Positions 1 to 5,514 of a stretch of DNA of 9,556 nucleotides are shown here, piece by piece. A model generated the notes under the pieces. That model was not told where the DNA came from. It searched no databases and saw only the letters and a program-made list of their open reading frames with translations. This stretch comes from Bacillota bacterium (GTDB lineage: Bacteria > Bacillota > Clostridia > Lachnospirales > Cellulosilyticaceae). Location: assembly GCA_023410675.1 (NCBI GenBank), contig JAEYPM010000001.1, forward strand, positions 1 through 9,556, given 5' to 3'. How positions within the stretch are numbered: the stretch's first letter is position 1; each line of letters opens with the position of its first letter. The translations under genes were made by a program, and so were the position numbers.

Positions 1-1
1 A

Positions 2-76
2 AAAAATCCTGAGGTACTGCAAAAGTATCTTCCGTGGGCAAACCTTCCAGAGGAATGCTATAGTAAGAAAAAATAG
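2..76 (+). CDS. IS66-family transposase, C-terminal fragment (cut by window edge)
   Basis: Only the last 24 residues are visible, ending in a TAG stop at 74-76. The tail contains PEVLQKYLPWANLPEECY followed by a run of lysines. This matches the common ending of IS66-type TnpC transposases, where a LLPW-like motif is followed by LPEEC or similar and a basic end. No catalytic residue is visible because the gene lies mostly off the left edge. The hairpin at 89-112 follows the stop, and the element terminus is at about 127. A chance open frame is possible, but the motif, stop position and adjacent IS end agree with one another. Confidence 0.55.
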   Translation, partial: KNPEVLQKYLPWANLPEECYSKKK

Positions 77-88
77 TCTAATACACAG

Positions 89-120
89 CTCCAGTACATT
101 TAATGTCTGGAGTTATTTTA
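89..120. terminator. Hairpin between convergent transposase and araC-type gene
   Basis: CTCCAG at 89-94 and ACATT at 96-100 pair with AATGT at 102-106 and CTGGAG at 107-112. This gives an 11-bp stem with one bulged T and a very small loop. TTATTTTA follows on the plus strand, so it can act as a terminator for the transposase. It also lies just beyond the stop of the leftward gene, so it could serve both directions. It belongs to the IS66 end. Confidence 0.5.
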
Positions 121-934
121 CGCTTACAAATAACCTACTAAAATAGAGTTGATTATCATACCCAACAATATTACTAATCTCATTTATACTATAATCTGTA
201 GCTTCTAATAATGATTGAGCGTTGTTAAGCTTTAATGAAAGAATATATTGGAGAGGGGTGCTTCCAGTACGTTCTCTAAAGTTTCTAATAAACCAACTAA
301 TGCTCATTCCATGAGAAGAAGCATAATCTTCTATACTAATAGGTACATTGTAGTTTTCATTGAAATATTGTTGTGCCATTTCTATTTCATGGTCAATATA
401 TGAATTTCTGCCATTCTTTTCAGAAGTATATTCTCTTGAAATATTTATTAATAATTGCCTGAAGTACATATCTACCATTAATTCATAATTATTTTGGCGT
501 TGCTGAATTTCATTGATAATATTTTTAAATGTATTAGAGAAAACAAGTTTTGTTCCGGTTTTGATAATATGCATATCATCAGATATTCCATGGTTTCTTA
601 GGATATTCTTTACACTGTTCCCTGAAAAGTGAATCCAAAATACTTCAGTTTTCTCTATGCCATAATAGATATATTTTTGATATTCTTTTGGGCGAAAGAT
701 AATCACAGTTCCTGCAGGAATGATTGTGTCGGGAGCGTTTTCTCCAAAGAAAAAATGTGCTACTCCAGAAGCAATATATATCAACTGATAATCTAAACGT
801 CCATGAGGTCTATAGGTTGGAAGATTTGGAATCGTAAAAAGATGATAGGTTCCACAGCTTCCGATAGATAGCGGCTTAGTTGTATCTTTATAATTCAACA
901 AAGAATCGTTAATATAAGCGTTATTCATATACAT
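113..934 (-). CDS. AraC-family transcriptional regulator, C-terminus replaced by IS66 end
   Basis: Start chosen at ATG 934, 7 nt after a GGAGGT ribosome site (942-947); a longer in-frame TTG at 949 overlaps that site and is unlikely. The 273-residue product has an AraC-type cupin/effector region (about residues 40-105) and a C-terminal double helix-turn-helix (about 182-270). The latter includes the first HTH (IEDYASSHGMSISWFIRNFR) and the start of the second, ending GYDNQLYFSRLF. In the family this is followed by roughly 15-20 more residues (a KxxGxxPxxYR-like tail). Here the reading frame runs into the IS66 terminal repeat at 127 and ends VSVK-stop. The last helix of the second HTH is thus lost, and the protein may be inactive or altered. 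Its native role was probably sugar-responsive control of the divergent beta-helix gene and lost neighbours. That is inferred from position and family. Confidence 0.85.
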   Translation of the reverse strand: MYMNNAYINDSLLNYKDTTKPLSIGSCGTYHLFTIPNLPTYRPHGRLDYQLIYIASGVAHFFFGENAPDTIIPAGTVIIFRPKEYQKYIYYGIEKTEVFWIHFSGNSVKNILRNHGISDDMHIIKTGTKLVFSNTFKNIINEIQQRQNNYELMVDMYFRQLLINISREYTSEKNGRNSYIDHEIEMAQQYFNENYNVPISIEDYASSHGMSISWFIRNFRERTGSTPLQYILSLKLNNAQSLLEATDYSINEISNIVGYDNQLYFSRLFVSVK

Positions 935-953
935 GGTGTGCACCTCCAAATAA

Positions 954-982
954 ATTGTATCATTTTGTACATATTATGTCTA
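954..982 (-). promoter_or_regulatory. Candidate promoter of the araC-type gene
   Basis: Read on the minus strand, TAGACA (977-982) is separated by 17 bp from TACAAT (954-959), which is preceded by TGA as a partial extended -10. The predicted start would lie almost on the ribosome site, giving a very short leader, so an upstream alternative is possible. Confidence 0.35.
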
Positions 983-1011
983 AATAATTCTATATAAAAT
1001 TATGATTATAT

Positions 1012-1020
1012 TGCTATAAT
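1012..1020 (+). promoter_or_regulatory. Extended -10 promoter of the beta-helix gene
   Basis: TGCTATAAT is a perfect extended -10 element (TGn plus TATAAT) about 58 bp before the start codon. No good -35 is visible at 17 bp, which suits an extended -10 promoter or one needing an activator such as the divergent AraC-type protein. The ribosome site AGGAGGT is at 1066-1072, 6 nt before the ATG. Confidence 0.45.
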
Positions 1021-1078
1021 TAAGTATATAAAAGACAACACAAAACAAAAATGTTCATGTAAGATAGGAGGTCACATT

Positions 1079-2236
1079 ATGAAGACGGAGTTTAATATTA
1101 TTGATTTTGGTGCTATTGGTGATGGAATTACAGATTGTACAAAAGCTGTTCAAGCAGCACTTGATGAAGCGTCTACCTGCAGTGGTAAGGTTATTGTTCC
1201 ACCAGGGAAATATATGGTAGGTCATTTAGACATGAAAGGTCAGGGCGTATCGATTGAGGGAACATCAGCATGGTCATATAGAAGTGACGGAGCTTCAACA
1301 TTTGTACTAAATGATGCTGATACAGATAGTATGATTAATATCACAGGTGCATTTGGTTGTGCAATCAGAGGAATGAGTCTTTGCGGTAATAAATTAGGTG
1401 ATGCAAAAAATCATCCAATTCATGGAGTTAAATTGTACTGGGACCAATATAATGGTGGAAGCGAAGAAGATACACCAACAATAGATGATTGTAGAATAGG
1501 CAATTTTTCTGGTGATGGAGTACACCTTGAACATATCTGGTGCTTCTCTGTAAGACATTCAATGCTACATAATAATGGTGGAAATGGATTGTTTTTAGAT
1601 GGCTGGGATGGTTTTATTTTAGATAACTGGTTTTCGTTTAATGAAGGCTGGGGAATTAAAGGTGGAAATGTTGTTGCATCAATTACAGCAACAGGAAACC
1701 GCGTAGAATGGAATTATTCCGGTGGCTTTAACTTTAACTTTGGGGACAGCTACAATATTACAGGTAACTTCTTTGATCGTAGTCATGGTCCGGCTATAGA
1801 CTTGGGAGGGGATAAAAATGTCTCTTTAGTGACAATTACAGGCAATATATTCAGAAGAAGCGGAGCATATAAAGAGATACCATTTATCAATAAGGAAGAT
1901 AGCTGTCACTTAAGAATGGTTAACTGTTCGAATATTGTAGTAACAGGAAACACAATGCGTGTCGGAAGAAATGATGGCGGCGGGGGGGTACTTACTCCAC
2001 ACTATGGAATAATTATACGTGAAAATACGGAATGCATTGTGAAAAATAATACTATGATGACAGGAGCCTTAGCGGAGCTGGTTGTTGAAGAAAACAATAG
2101 GAATAGTATTATAGGTGAAAATATAGGAACATTAGCTGATGAAACTACATCAACGGGATCACCTTTTGTTAAATTAGTTGAAAAAGAAAGGCTTTCAAGA
2201 TTTAGGGAATTGGTATTTTGCTTGACCAAAACTTAA
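1079..2236 (+). CDS. Right-handed parallel beta-helix protein (pectate-lyase-3 / GH28-like)
   Basis: The 385-residue product begins with the diagnostic N-terminal block of the Pectate_lyase_3 superfamily: NIIDFGAIGDGITDCTKAVQ, then a VIVPPGKY strand and a GVSIEG turn (residues about 6-61). The rest is a ladder of beta-helix coils with repeated ITGN, VTGN and VKNN asparagine turns (about 85-350). Members cleave or bind acidic or plant-type polysaccharides. The substrate cannot be read from the sequence, and a catalytic assignment is not certain. No signal peptide is present, so it probably acts in the cytoplasm on imported oligosaccharides. The start is supported by AGGAGGT 6 nt upstream. It is divergent from the AraC-type gene, its likely regulator. 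The last residues (about 377-385, ELVFCLTKT) look unlike a helix cap and coincide with a sequence also found at the IS3 end at 4186-4199, so the 3' end may have been replaced. Confidence 0.8.
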   Translation: MKTEFNIIDFGAIGDGITDCTKAVQAALDEASTCSGKVIVPPGKYMVGHLDMKGQGVSIEGTSAWSYRSDGASTFVLNDADTDSMINITGAFGCAIRGMSLCGNKLGDAKNHPIHGVKLYWDQYNGGSEEDTPTIDDCRIGNFSGDGVHLEHIWCFSVRHSMLHNNGGNGLFLDGWDGFILDNWFSFNEGWGIKGGNVVASITATGNRVEWNYSGGFNFNFGDSYNITGNFFDRSHGPAIDLGGDKNVSLVTITGNIFRRSGAYKEIPFINKEDSCHLRMVNCSNIVVTGNTMRVGRNDGGGGVLTPHYGIIIRENTECIVKNNTMMTGALAELVVEENNRNSIIGENIGTLADETTSTGSPFVKLVEKERLSRFRELVFCLTKT

Positions 2237-2461
2237 ATTTGGAGGCCTCTTTTCTTTTGCGAAAATAGCAAGAGATAGTTTGGTAGGTAGGATGGATGGA
2301 ATAAATAAGTATAAAGTGACTTATTAAACTAATAAAAAAGTCTAATTTTGTAAAAAGGTCTGATTTAATTAAGATCCCAAAGATGTGAGTATAAAATATT
2401 TTATTAAAAACATTTAACTGAGGTTTCACGAAGATTTCAAAAGATAAACGGAGGTGATGTC
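2237..2461. other. AT-rich intergenic DNA with ribosome site for the next fragment
   Basis: No gene is supported here. A weak stem, TCTTTTGC (2253-2260) with GCAAGAGA (2268-2275), closes a 7-nt loop with one G-U pair but has no clear T-tract. The palindrome GAGGCCTC lies just before it. GGAGGTGATG at 2450-2459 is a near-perfect ribosome site for the response-regulator fragment. The stretch 2281-2440 is about 25% G+C by hand count. Confidence 0.5.
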
Positions 2462-2659
2462 ATGCTACGCATTGCAATTTGCGATGACGTGCCACAAGAA
2501 CTGCAAGGTCTTGTCTCACTCACAAGTCAATACCTCATGGACAACAGTCTTGATGCCGAGGGGGTGAAGTTCTCCCACCCCGATGCGTTGCTGAATGCCA
2601 TTGAAGCAAAGAACTATAAACGTCAAGATTTTTTTGGGCGTGTAAAGTTATCTCTGTAA
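2462..2659 (+). pseudogene. Response regulator (LytTR/AgrA type) 5' fragment cut by IS256 junction
   Basis: The first about 52 residues (MLRIAICDDVPQELQGLVSL through NAIEAKNY) are the start of a CheY-like receiver domain. They carry the paired acidic residues D8-D9 of the phosphorylation pocket, as in LytTR-type regulators of peptide-signalling systems. After residue about 52 homology stops: the frame reads into KRQDFFGRVKLSL and a stop formed by the IS256 end. The phosphoacceptor aspartate, expected at about residue 55-60, and the whole DNA-binding domain are missing. The ribosome site GGAGGTGATG is intact, so a short peptide could be made but would have no regulator function. Its G+C is about 48% against about 25% just upstream, suggesting foreign origin. 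The missing 3' part is not found on the far side of the IS256 element. Confidence 0.7.
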
Positions 2660-2660
2660 A

Positions 2661-2676
2661 TAGCTTTCTATGATAA
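2661..2676 (+). repeat. IS256 terminal inverted repeat, left core
   Basis: TAGCTTTCTATGATAA, an exact 16-bp inverted match to 4065-4080. It lies on the transposase 3' side. Confidence 0.8.
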
Positions 2677-2686
2677 TTAATTGCGG

Positions 2687-2717
2687 GGCAGAAAGGCCGC
2701 AGTACGGCTTTGCTGCC
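2687..2717. other. GC-rich stem-loop inside the IS256 3' region
   Basis: GGCAG (2687-2691) pairs with CTGCC (2713-2717). After one mismatch the stem continues through AAGGCCG against CGGCTTT around the loop CAGTA. It lies just inside the left IS end, downstream of the transposase stop, and may block transcription across the element. No T-tract follows on either strand. Confidence 0.4.
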
Positions 2718-2751
2718 TTAGCTACAATATAGCTTGCATATTAAGTGCATG

Positions 2752-2792
2752 TCAAGAGAGCCCTCGAATGAGGGCGTATATTTTACTCTTGA
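2752..2792. terminator. Nested hairpin downstream of the IS256 transposase
   Basis: GCCCTC (2760-2765) and GAGGGC (2770-2775) form a perfect stem with a GAAT loop. TCAAGAG (2752-2758) and CTCTTGA (2786-2792) form an outer stem. On the plus strand the inner hairpin is followed by GTATATTTTA, so termination is best for reads entering the IS from the left. On the minus strand it lies 18 bp past the transposase stop without a T-run. Confidence 0.45.
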
Positions 2793-2810
2793 TATGTGCT
2801 TTTATGCATG

Positions 2811-4034
2811 CTACATAGGGAGCCTTCCCTCATACATGATGCTTAATTCTCCATAGACTTTACCCCAATTACGAAGTGGAAGATTCCATTTCTTAGTCGC
2901 TTCAAAAGTAGCTAAATATAAAGCTTTCAATAGTGATGTAGCACTTGGAAATACGCTTCTTTGACGATTTAATCTTCGATAAGTGCTATTTAAGCTTTCA
3001 ATCGCATTTGTAGTATAGATTACCTTCCTAACATCAGCTGAAAACTTAAACATTGGGCTGATAACATCCCAGTTAACGCTCCAGCTCTTCATAGCATTTG
3101 GATATTTATCCTTACACTTTTCAGTGACCTCAAGCATTCTCTCATGACCAGTGGTTTCTGAAGGAGCATGATATATCTTTTTTAAATCTTCAGCAAACAT
3201 CTTTTTATCCTTATCAGTAACATACTTTAGAGTATTCCTTACCTGATGAACAATACACCTTTGATACTCTGTATTAGGAAAAGCAACTGCTACGGATTCT
3301 TTGATTCCAGAAAGTCCATCAGCACATAGGATAAGGATATCTTGAACACCCCTATTTTTAAGCTCATTTAATACACCTAACCAGTATTTACTGCTTTCAT
3401 TATCACCTATGTTGATGCTTAAAACTTCCTTGCGTCCCTCATCATTAACACCAAGGATGATATAGGCAGCCAGCTTTTTGATGATGTTATTATCTCTTAC
3501 AGAAAAGTGCACAGCATCAATAAAGATGATAGGATATACACTTGAAAGAGGCCTATTCTGCCATTCTTCAATCTCTGGAAGAAGCTTATTGGTTATGTTT
3601 GAAACCATACCTTCACTTACTTCAAAACCATATATATCTTCAATCTGATCAGAAATTTGCCTTGTAGAAAGGCCTCTGGCATACATAGCAATAATCTTTC
3701 CCTCTATTTCTGAGATATCCTTCTGACGTTTAGCTACCACTTGTGGTTCAAAGGTCGATTGTCTATCCTGTGGCACTGAAATAGGCATCTCACCATACTT
3801 ACTTCGTATGTTCTTAGTTTTCTTACCGTTACGCGAATTAGGATTTTCACTCCTTTCATAAGCATCATAGCCTAAGTGCTCATCCATCTCAGCTTCTAAC
3901 ATATTTTCAATAGTTCCACCTAATAAATCTTTAAGTGCATCTTGGATGTCTTCTGCTGATTGAATGTCATACATTTCAATCAAACTCGCAATAATATTTT
4001 TCTTTTGGTCACTCATTTCTCTTCTCTTTGCCAT
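2811..4034 (-). CDS. IS256-family transposase (Mutator-type DDE)
   Basis: The 407-residue, full-length product catalyses cut-and-copy movement of the surrounding element. The N-terminal helical and zinc-ribbon-like part includes LGGTIENMLEAEMDEHLGY (about 38-56). It is followed by the SRNG and STRQISDQIEDIYGFEVS block and the RNase-H-fold catalytic core. The catalytic acids are visible as D173 (FIDAVHF), D239 (CADGLSGI) and E346 (TTNAIESLN), with the conserved C260-x2-H263 (RCIVHQVRN) between the second and third. Start ATG 4034 follows AGGAGG at 4045-4050 after 10 nt. There is no frameshift or internal stop, so the enzyme may be active. It is transcribed leftward like the IS3 remnant and the toxin operon. 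Confidence 0.95.
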   Translation of the reverse strand: MAKRREMSDQKKNIIASLIEMYDIQSAEDIQDALKDLLGGTIENMLEAEMDEHLGYDAYERSENPNSRNGKKTKNIRSKYGEMPISVPQDRQSTFEPQVVAKRQKDISEIEGKIIAMYARGLSTRQISDQIEDIYGFEVSEGMVSNITNKLLPEIEEWQNRPLSSVYPIIFIDAVHFSVRDNNIIKKLAAYIILGVNDEGRKEVLSINIGDNESSKYWLGVLNELKNRGVQDILILCADGLSGIKESVAVAFPNTEYQRCIVHQVRNTLKYVTDKDKKMFAEDLKKIYHAPSETTGHERMLEVTEKCKDKYPNAMKSWSVNWDVISPMFKFSADVRKVIYTTNAIESLNSTYRRLNRQRSVFPSATSLLKALYLATFEATKKWNLPLRNWGKVYGELSIMYEGRLPM

Positions 4035-4064
4035 AATAAAACAGCCTCCTATGATATTTTAATT

Positions 4065-4080
4065 TTATCATAGAAAGCTA
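4065..4080 (-). repeat. IS256 terminal inverted repeat, right core
   Basis: Reverse complement of TAGCTTTCTATGATAA, exact over 16 bp with 2661-2676. It lies about 30 bp upstream of the transposase start. Confidence 0.8.
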
Positions 4081-4108
4081 AATTTTACAGACTTTGTTTC
4101 ACAGGCTC

Positions 4109-4178
4109 CTTTGAAAATCTAGTCTACTGGGGCTTGGGGATGTAGTCCCCAAGTTTTCATTAAATATTTCAACCAAAG
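4109..4178. other. Orphan 70-bp spacer with strong hairpin between IS256 and IS3 ends
   Basis: This DNA belongs to neither element. CTTGGGGA (4133-4140) and TCCCCAAG (4146-4153) form a perfect 8-bp stem with a 5-nt loop, followed by TTTTC on the plus strand, which has the shape of a rho-independent terminator for rightward transcription. The origin is unknown. It may be the remnant of the sequence into which both elements went. Confidence 0.45.
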
Positions 4179-4200
4179 TGTTACAATTTTGCTTGACCAG
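4179..4200 (+). repeat. IS3 terminal inverted repeat, orfB side
   Basis: Starts TGTTACAATTTT and matches the other end (4870-4891, read on the minus strand) at 14 of 22 positions. Its last 14 nt (4186-4199) also occur at 2215-2228. Confidence 0.5.
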
Positions 4201-4201
4201 C

Positions 4202-4558
4202 TCAATCTCCCTTTTTATAACGTGGTTTTTTGCGTACCACAATAGAACGAAGGCCAAGTTCCTTCATATATTTATAAACTGTTGGATTGCTGATATTAAT
4301 ATTTTTTCGGAGTAGGAAGATTCGCATCATCCGATAACCAGGTCTTCCTGCGTATTCATGATATAAATCTTCTATATTATCCTTGATTTTATTCTTTTGG
4401 GCATAATAATCGGCTTTTCTGTGTTTTTTATAATTGTAGTATGCGTTTGGTTTAATATTAAATTTACCTAATAACCAACACACCCCAAATTCTTTGTTAT
4501 AGCAATCTATAAACTTGTACTGTTCTAATCTAGTTCCTTTGCGAAGAATGCGGCGGCT
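4202..4558 (-). pseudogene. IS3-family orfB, truncated: HTH_21 region only
   Basis: Read in the -1 frame relative to orfA from the slippery A-run, about 118 codons remain open: RRILRKGTRLEQYKFIDCYN, then CWLLGKFNIKPNAYYNYKKH, then the helical HTH_21 region GRPGYRMMRIFLLRKN and SNPTVYKYMKELGLRSIVVR. The frame stops after KKPRYKKGD at 4202. In family members this point is followed by about 170 residues of the rve integrase core with the DDE triad, none of which is present. OrfB would normally be made as an OrfAB fusion; here any fusion lacks catalysis. The only internal start is a GTG at 4483 without a convincing ribosome site. Confidence 0.8.
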
Positions 4559-4818
4559 TTTTTTAAGAAATCATTTTCCTTTTTTGCTTCAGCTAGTTCC
4601 TTACGTAATTTAAGGTTTTCCTTCATAAGATTTTTTTCGTTTTTTAATTCTGGATTAGTTTCGCATTCTTCATTGTAGTCACGTATCCATTTGCGTAAAC
4701 TACCTTCACCTAGATTGTATTCTTGATTGACACTTTTCATTTGTCGCCCTTCTTCAAGGACCAATTTCACCATTTTCTTTTTGAATTCTGGTGTGTATGT
4801 TTTTTTAATTCCCGCCAT
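4525..4818 (-). CDS. IS3-family transposase OrfA
   Basis: This intact 97-residue DNA-binding subunit has an N-terminal HTH_Tnp_1 helix-turn-helix: KKTYTPEFKKKMVKLVLEEG, SVNQEYNLGEGSLRKWIRDY (residues 5-48). A leucine-zipper-like coiled coil follows, LKNEKNLMKENLKLRKELAE and ENDFLKK (58-87). It recognises the element ends and usually represses transposition when made without OrfAB. The 3' part contains the A7 slippery run, and the frame ends at TAG 4525-4527, overlapping orfB. With orfB broken, this protein could still bind and repress related IS3 copies in the genome; that is an inference. Confidence 0.92.
   Translation of the reverse strand: MAGIKKTYTPEFKKKMVKLVLEEGRQMKSVNQEYNLGEGSLRKWIRDYNEECETNPELKNEKNLMKENLKLRKELAEAKKENDFLKKAAAFFAKELD
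4558..4564 (-). promoter_or_regulatory. Programmed -1 frameshift site of the IS3 element
   Basis: On the minus strand seven A residues form the heptamer A AAA AAA followed by GCC, in register with orfA codons (TTA AAA AAA GCC). A -1 slip gives AAA AAA AGC and enters the open orfB frame, as known for IS3-family elements. Confidence 0.6.
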
Positions 4819-4869
4819 TGTAATAGCCTCACTTTCTTATGAGTAATTTTATCATAAATATCAGTGTTG

Positions 4870-4891
4870 CTGTTACAACTTTATTATAACA
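4870..4891 (-). repeat. IS3 terminal inverted repeat, orfA side
   Basis: Reads TGTTATAATAAAGTTGTAAC from 4891 on the minus strand. The fifth to third bases before TAA and the stop codon itself also serve the upstream ribbon-helix-helix-like gene, whose last codons (ATG TTA TAA) lie in this repeat. Confidence 0.5.
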
Positions 4892-5267
4892 TCTCACTTT
4901 CTTTAGTTGCTTCATCATATGTCTGCTTATAAATTCTTTCATAAAGTTCCTTTACTCCGATGATATCATCACCTACCTGCATGAATTCATCCAGTACTCT
5001 TAAATAACCGTCCCATGCTTTTGACTTAGCAGCATCCTGTGCCCACAGTTTCACCATTGTGTTTTGAATTGCAATGGACATCGGCACTTTGCGTCTTTGA
5101 CTGTACTGCTCTGATTTACGGTAGAATGAAGTATCAAAGCCACGAATGATATCGACTGCTTTAAGTATCATCTCATTCCTAGACATACCGAGAGTCTTAG
5201 CAGCTGCATCCATTTCTTCCGATGTGGCACTATCCCTTGTGGGACGAATGTTAATTAAATTTGCCAT
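4884..5267 (-). CDS. Ribbon-helix-helix-like small protein, 3' end inside IS3 terminus
   Basis: Start chosen at ATG 5265-5267, preceded by AAAGGTGG about 9 nt upstream. An in-frame start 105 bp further left of the message gives a Tyr/Asn/Ile-rich stretch that looks like translated intergenic DNA. The 127-residue product begins with a strand-like INIRPTRD, then SEEMDAAAKTLGMSRNEMIL (about 17-36). This has the spacing of a ribbon-helix-helix DNA-binding fold as found in antitoxins and plasmid or phage repressors. The rest (about 50-125) is helical, with WAQDAAKSKAWDGYLRVLDE and a charged C-terminus. I do not recognise the family beyond that. The final MetLeu and stop come from the IS3 terminal repeat, so the native C-terminus is probably lost. 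No toxin partner is adjacent. Confidence 0.6.
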   Translation of the reverse strand: MANLINIRPTRDSATSEEMDAAAKTLGMSRNEMILKAVDIIRGFDTSFYRKSEQYSQRRKVPMSIAIQNTMVKLWAQDAAKSKAWDGYLRVLDEFMQVGDDIIGVKELYERIYKQTYDEATKESEML

Positions 5268-5297
5268 GAAAATTTGCCACCTTTGCTTTATTTTGTA

Positions 5298-5303
5298 ATT
5301 ATA
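5298..5303 (-). promoter_or_regulatory. Candidate -10 box for the ribbon-helix-helix-like gene
   Basis: TATAAT on the minus strand, 31 bp before the chosen start codon; the -35 region is AT-only and not convincing. The position supports the start at 5267, because a start at 5372 would lie upstream of this box. Confidence 0.3.
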
Positions 5304-5371
5304 GTATATATAATTATTTGTATATATATAGTTTAATATTTTGTATGGTAAAAATGACAAAAAGAAAGCCA

Positions 5372-5431
5372 TAACACCATTATTAGTTATATGTGTATTG
5401 GTAAATTATCCAAATAAGCTATATGGTGTTA
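5372..5431 (-). terminator. 60-bp inverted repeat, probable end of the toxin operon
   Basis: TAACACCAT (5372-5380) and ATGGTGTTA (5423-5431) are exact inverted copies. Some weaker pairing continues inward, and a small apical hairpin (TTGG/CCAA around 8 nt, minus strand) sits in the loop. On the minus strand the repeat is followed by TGGCTTTCTTTTTG, a T-rich tail, so it can end transcripts of the toxin-immunity operon about 85 bp after the last stop. The long loop also fits a small palindromic mobile remnant. Confidence 0.45.
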
Positions 5432-5514
5432 CAGCTCTTACAACTTAGTATAGTAAATTAATTTAAATATTGATTCATATTTTTATGAAATACAGTTTAT
5501 TAGTTTAATATTAC

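Larger units (their letters stand above)
1..127 (+). mobile_element. Right end of an IS66-family insertion sequence
   Basis: The window opens inside an insertion sequence. The last codons of an IS66-type transposase end at 76. About 50 bp later, read on the minus strand from 127 inward, comes GTAAGCG, the usual start of an IS66-family terminal inverted repeat. The outer boundary is therefore set at 127. The flank 128-135 (aaataacc) would be one copy of the 8-bp target duplication known for this family; the other copy lies outside the window. The element interrupts the 3' end of the leftward araC-type gene. Family assignment rests on the short transposase tail plus the terminal sequence. Confidence 0.6.
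2636..4108 (-). mobile_element. IS256-family insertion sequence, apparently complete
   Basis: It carries an intact transposase flanked by terminal inverted repeats. The inner core TAGCTTTCTATGATAA occurs at 2661-2676 and as its exact reverse complement at 4065-4080, and CTGTAAA is shared just outside on both sides (2654-2660; 4084-4090). A weaker match (GGGCGTGTAAA on the left against GAGCCTGTGAAA on the right) extends the ends to about 2636 and 4108, giving about 1.47 kb, normal for the family. The 8-bp flanks do not match whether the boundary is set at the core or at the longer ends. The copy therefore sits at a rearranged junction or lost one flank. The outer boundaries are good to about 15 bp. 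Confidence 0.75.
4179..4891 (-). mobile_element. IS3-family deletion derivative (713 bp, both ends kept)
   Basis: The left terminus TGTTACAATTTTGCTTGACC (from 4179) and the right terminus read inward on the minus strand from 4891 (TGTTATAATAAAGTTGTAAC) match at 14 of 22 positions. Both start with TG, as is usual for the IS3 family. Between them lie an intact orfA, a frameshift site and the first part of orfB. The integrase half of orfB is missing: the frame stops at 4202, only 23 bp before the element end. A full element would be about 1.2-1.5 kb, so roughly 500-600 bp were deleted internally. No clear 3-4 bp target duplication is seen. It cannot move by itself but could be mobilised by a related intact copy. 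Confidence 0.65.

Noticed and set aside
935..949. TTG start five codons upstream for the AraC-type gene
   Set aside because: It overlaps the GGAGGT ribosome site that is correctly spaced for ATG 934.
2002..2429. Two overlapping leftward reading frames of 75 residues each antisense to the beta-helix gene end and the spacer
   Set aside because: They lie opposite a well-supported gene or in AT-rich spacer, are rich in Ser/Phe/Ile typical of antisense translation, and show no motif.
4168..4900. Target-site duplication around the IS3 remnant
   Set aside because: The bases next to the two ends (AAAG on the left, TCTC on the right) do not match.
5268..5372. N-terminal extension of the small ribbon-helix-helix-like protein
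   Set aside because: The extension is Tyr/Asn/Ile/Lys low-complexity, overlaps a TATAAT box, and a ribosome site fits the inner ATG at 5267.
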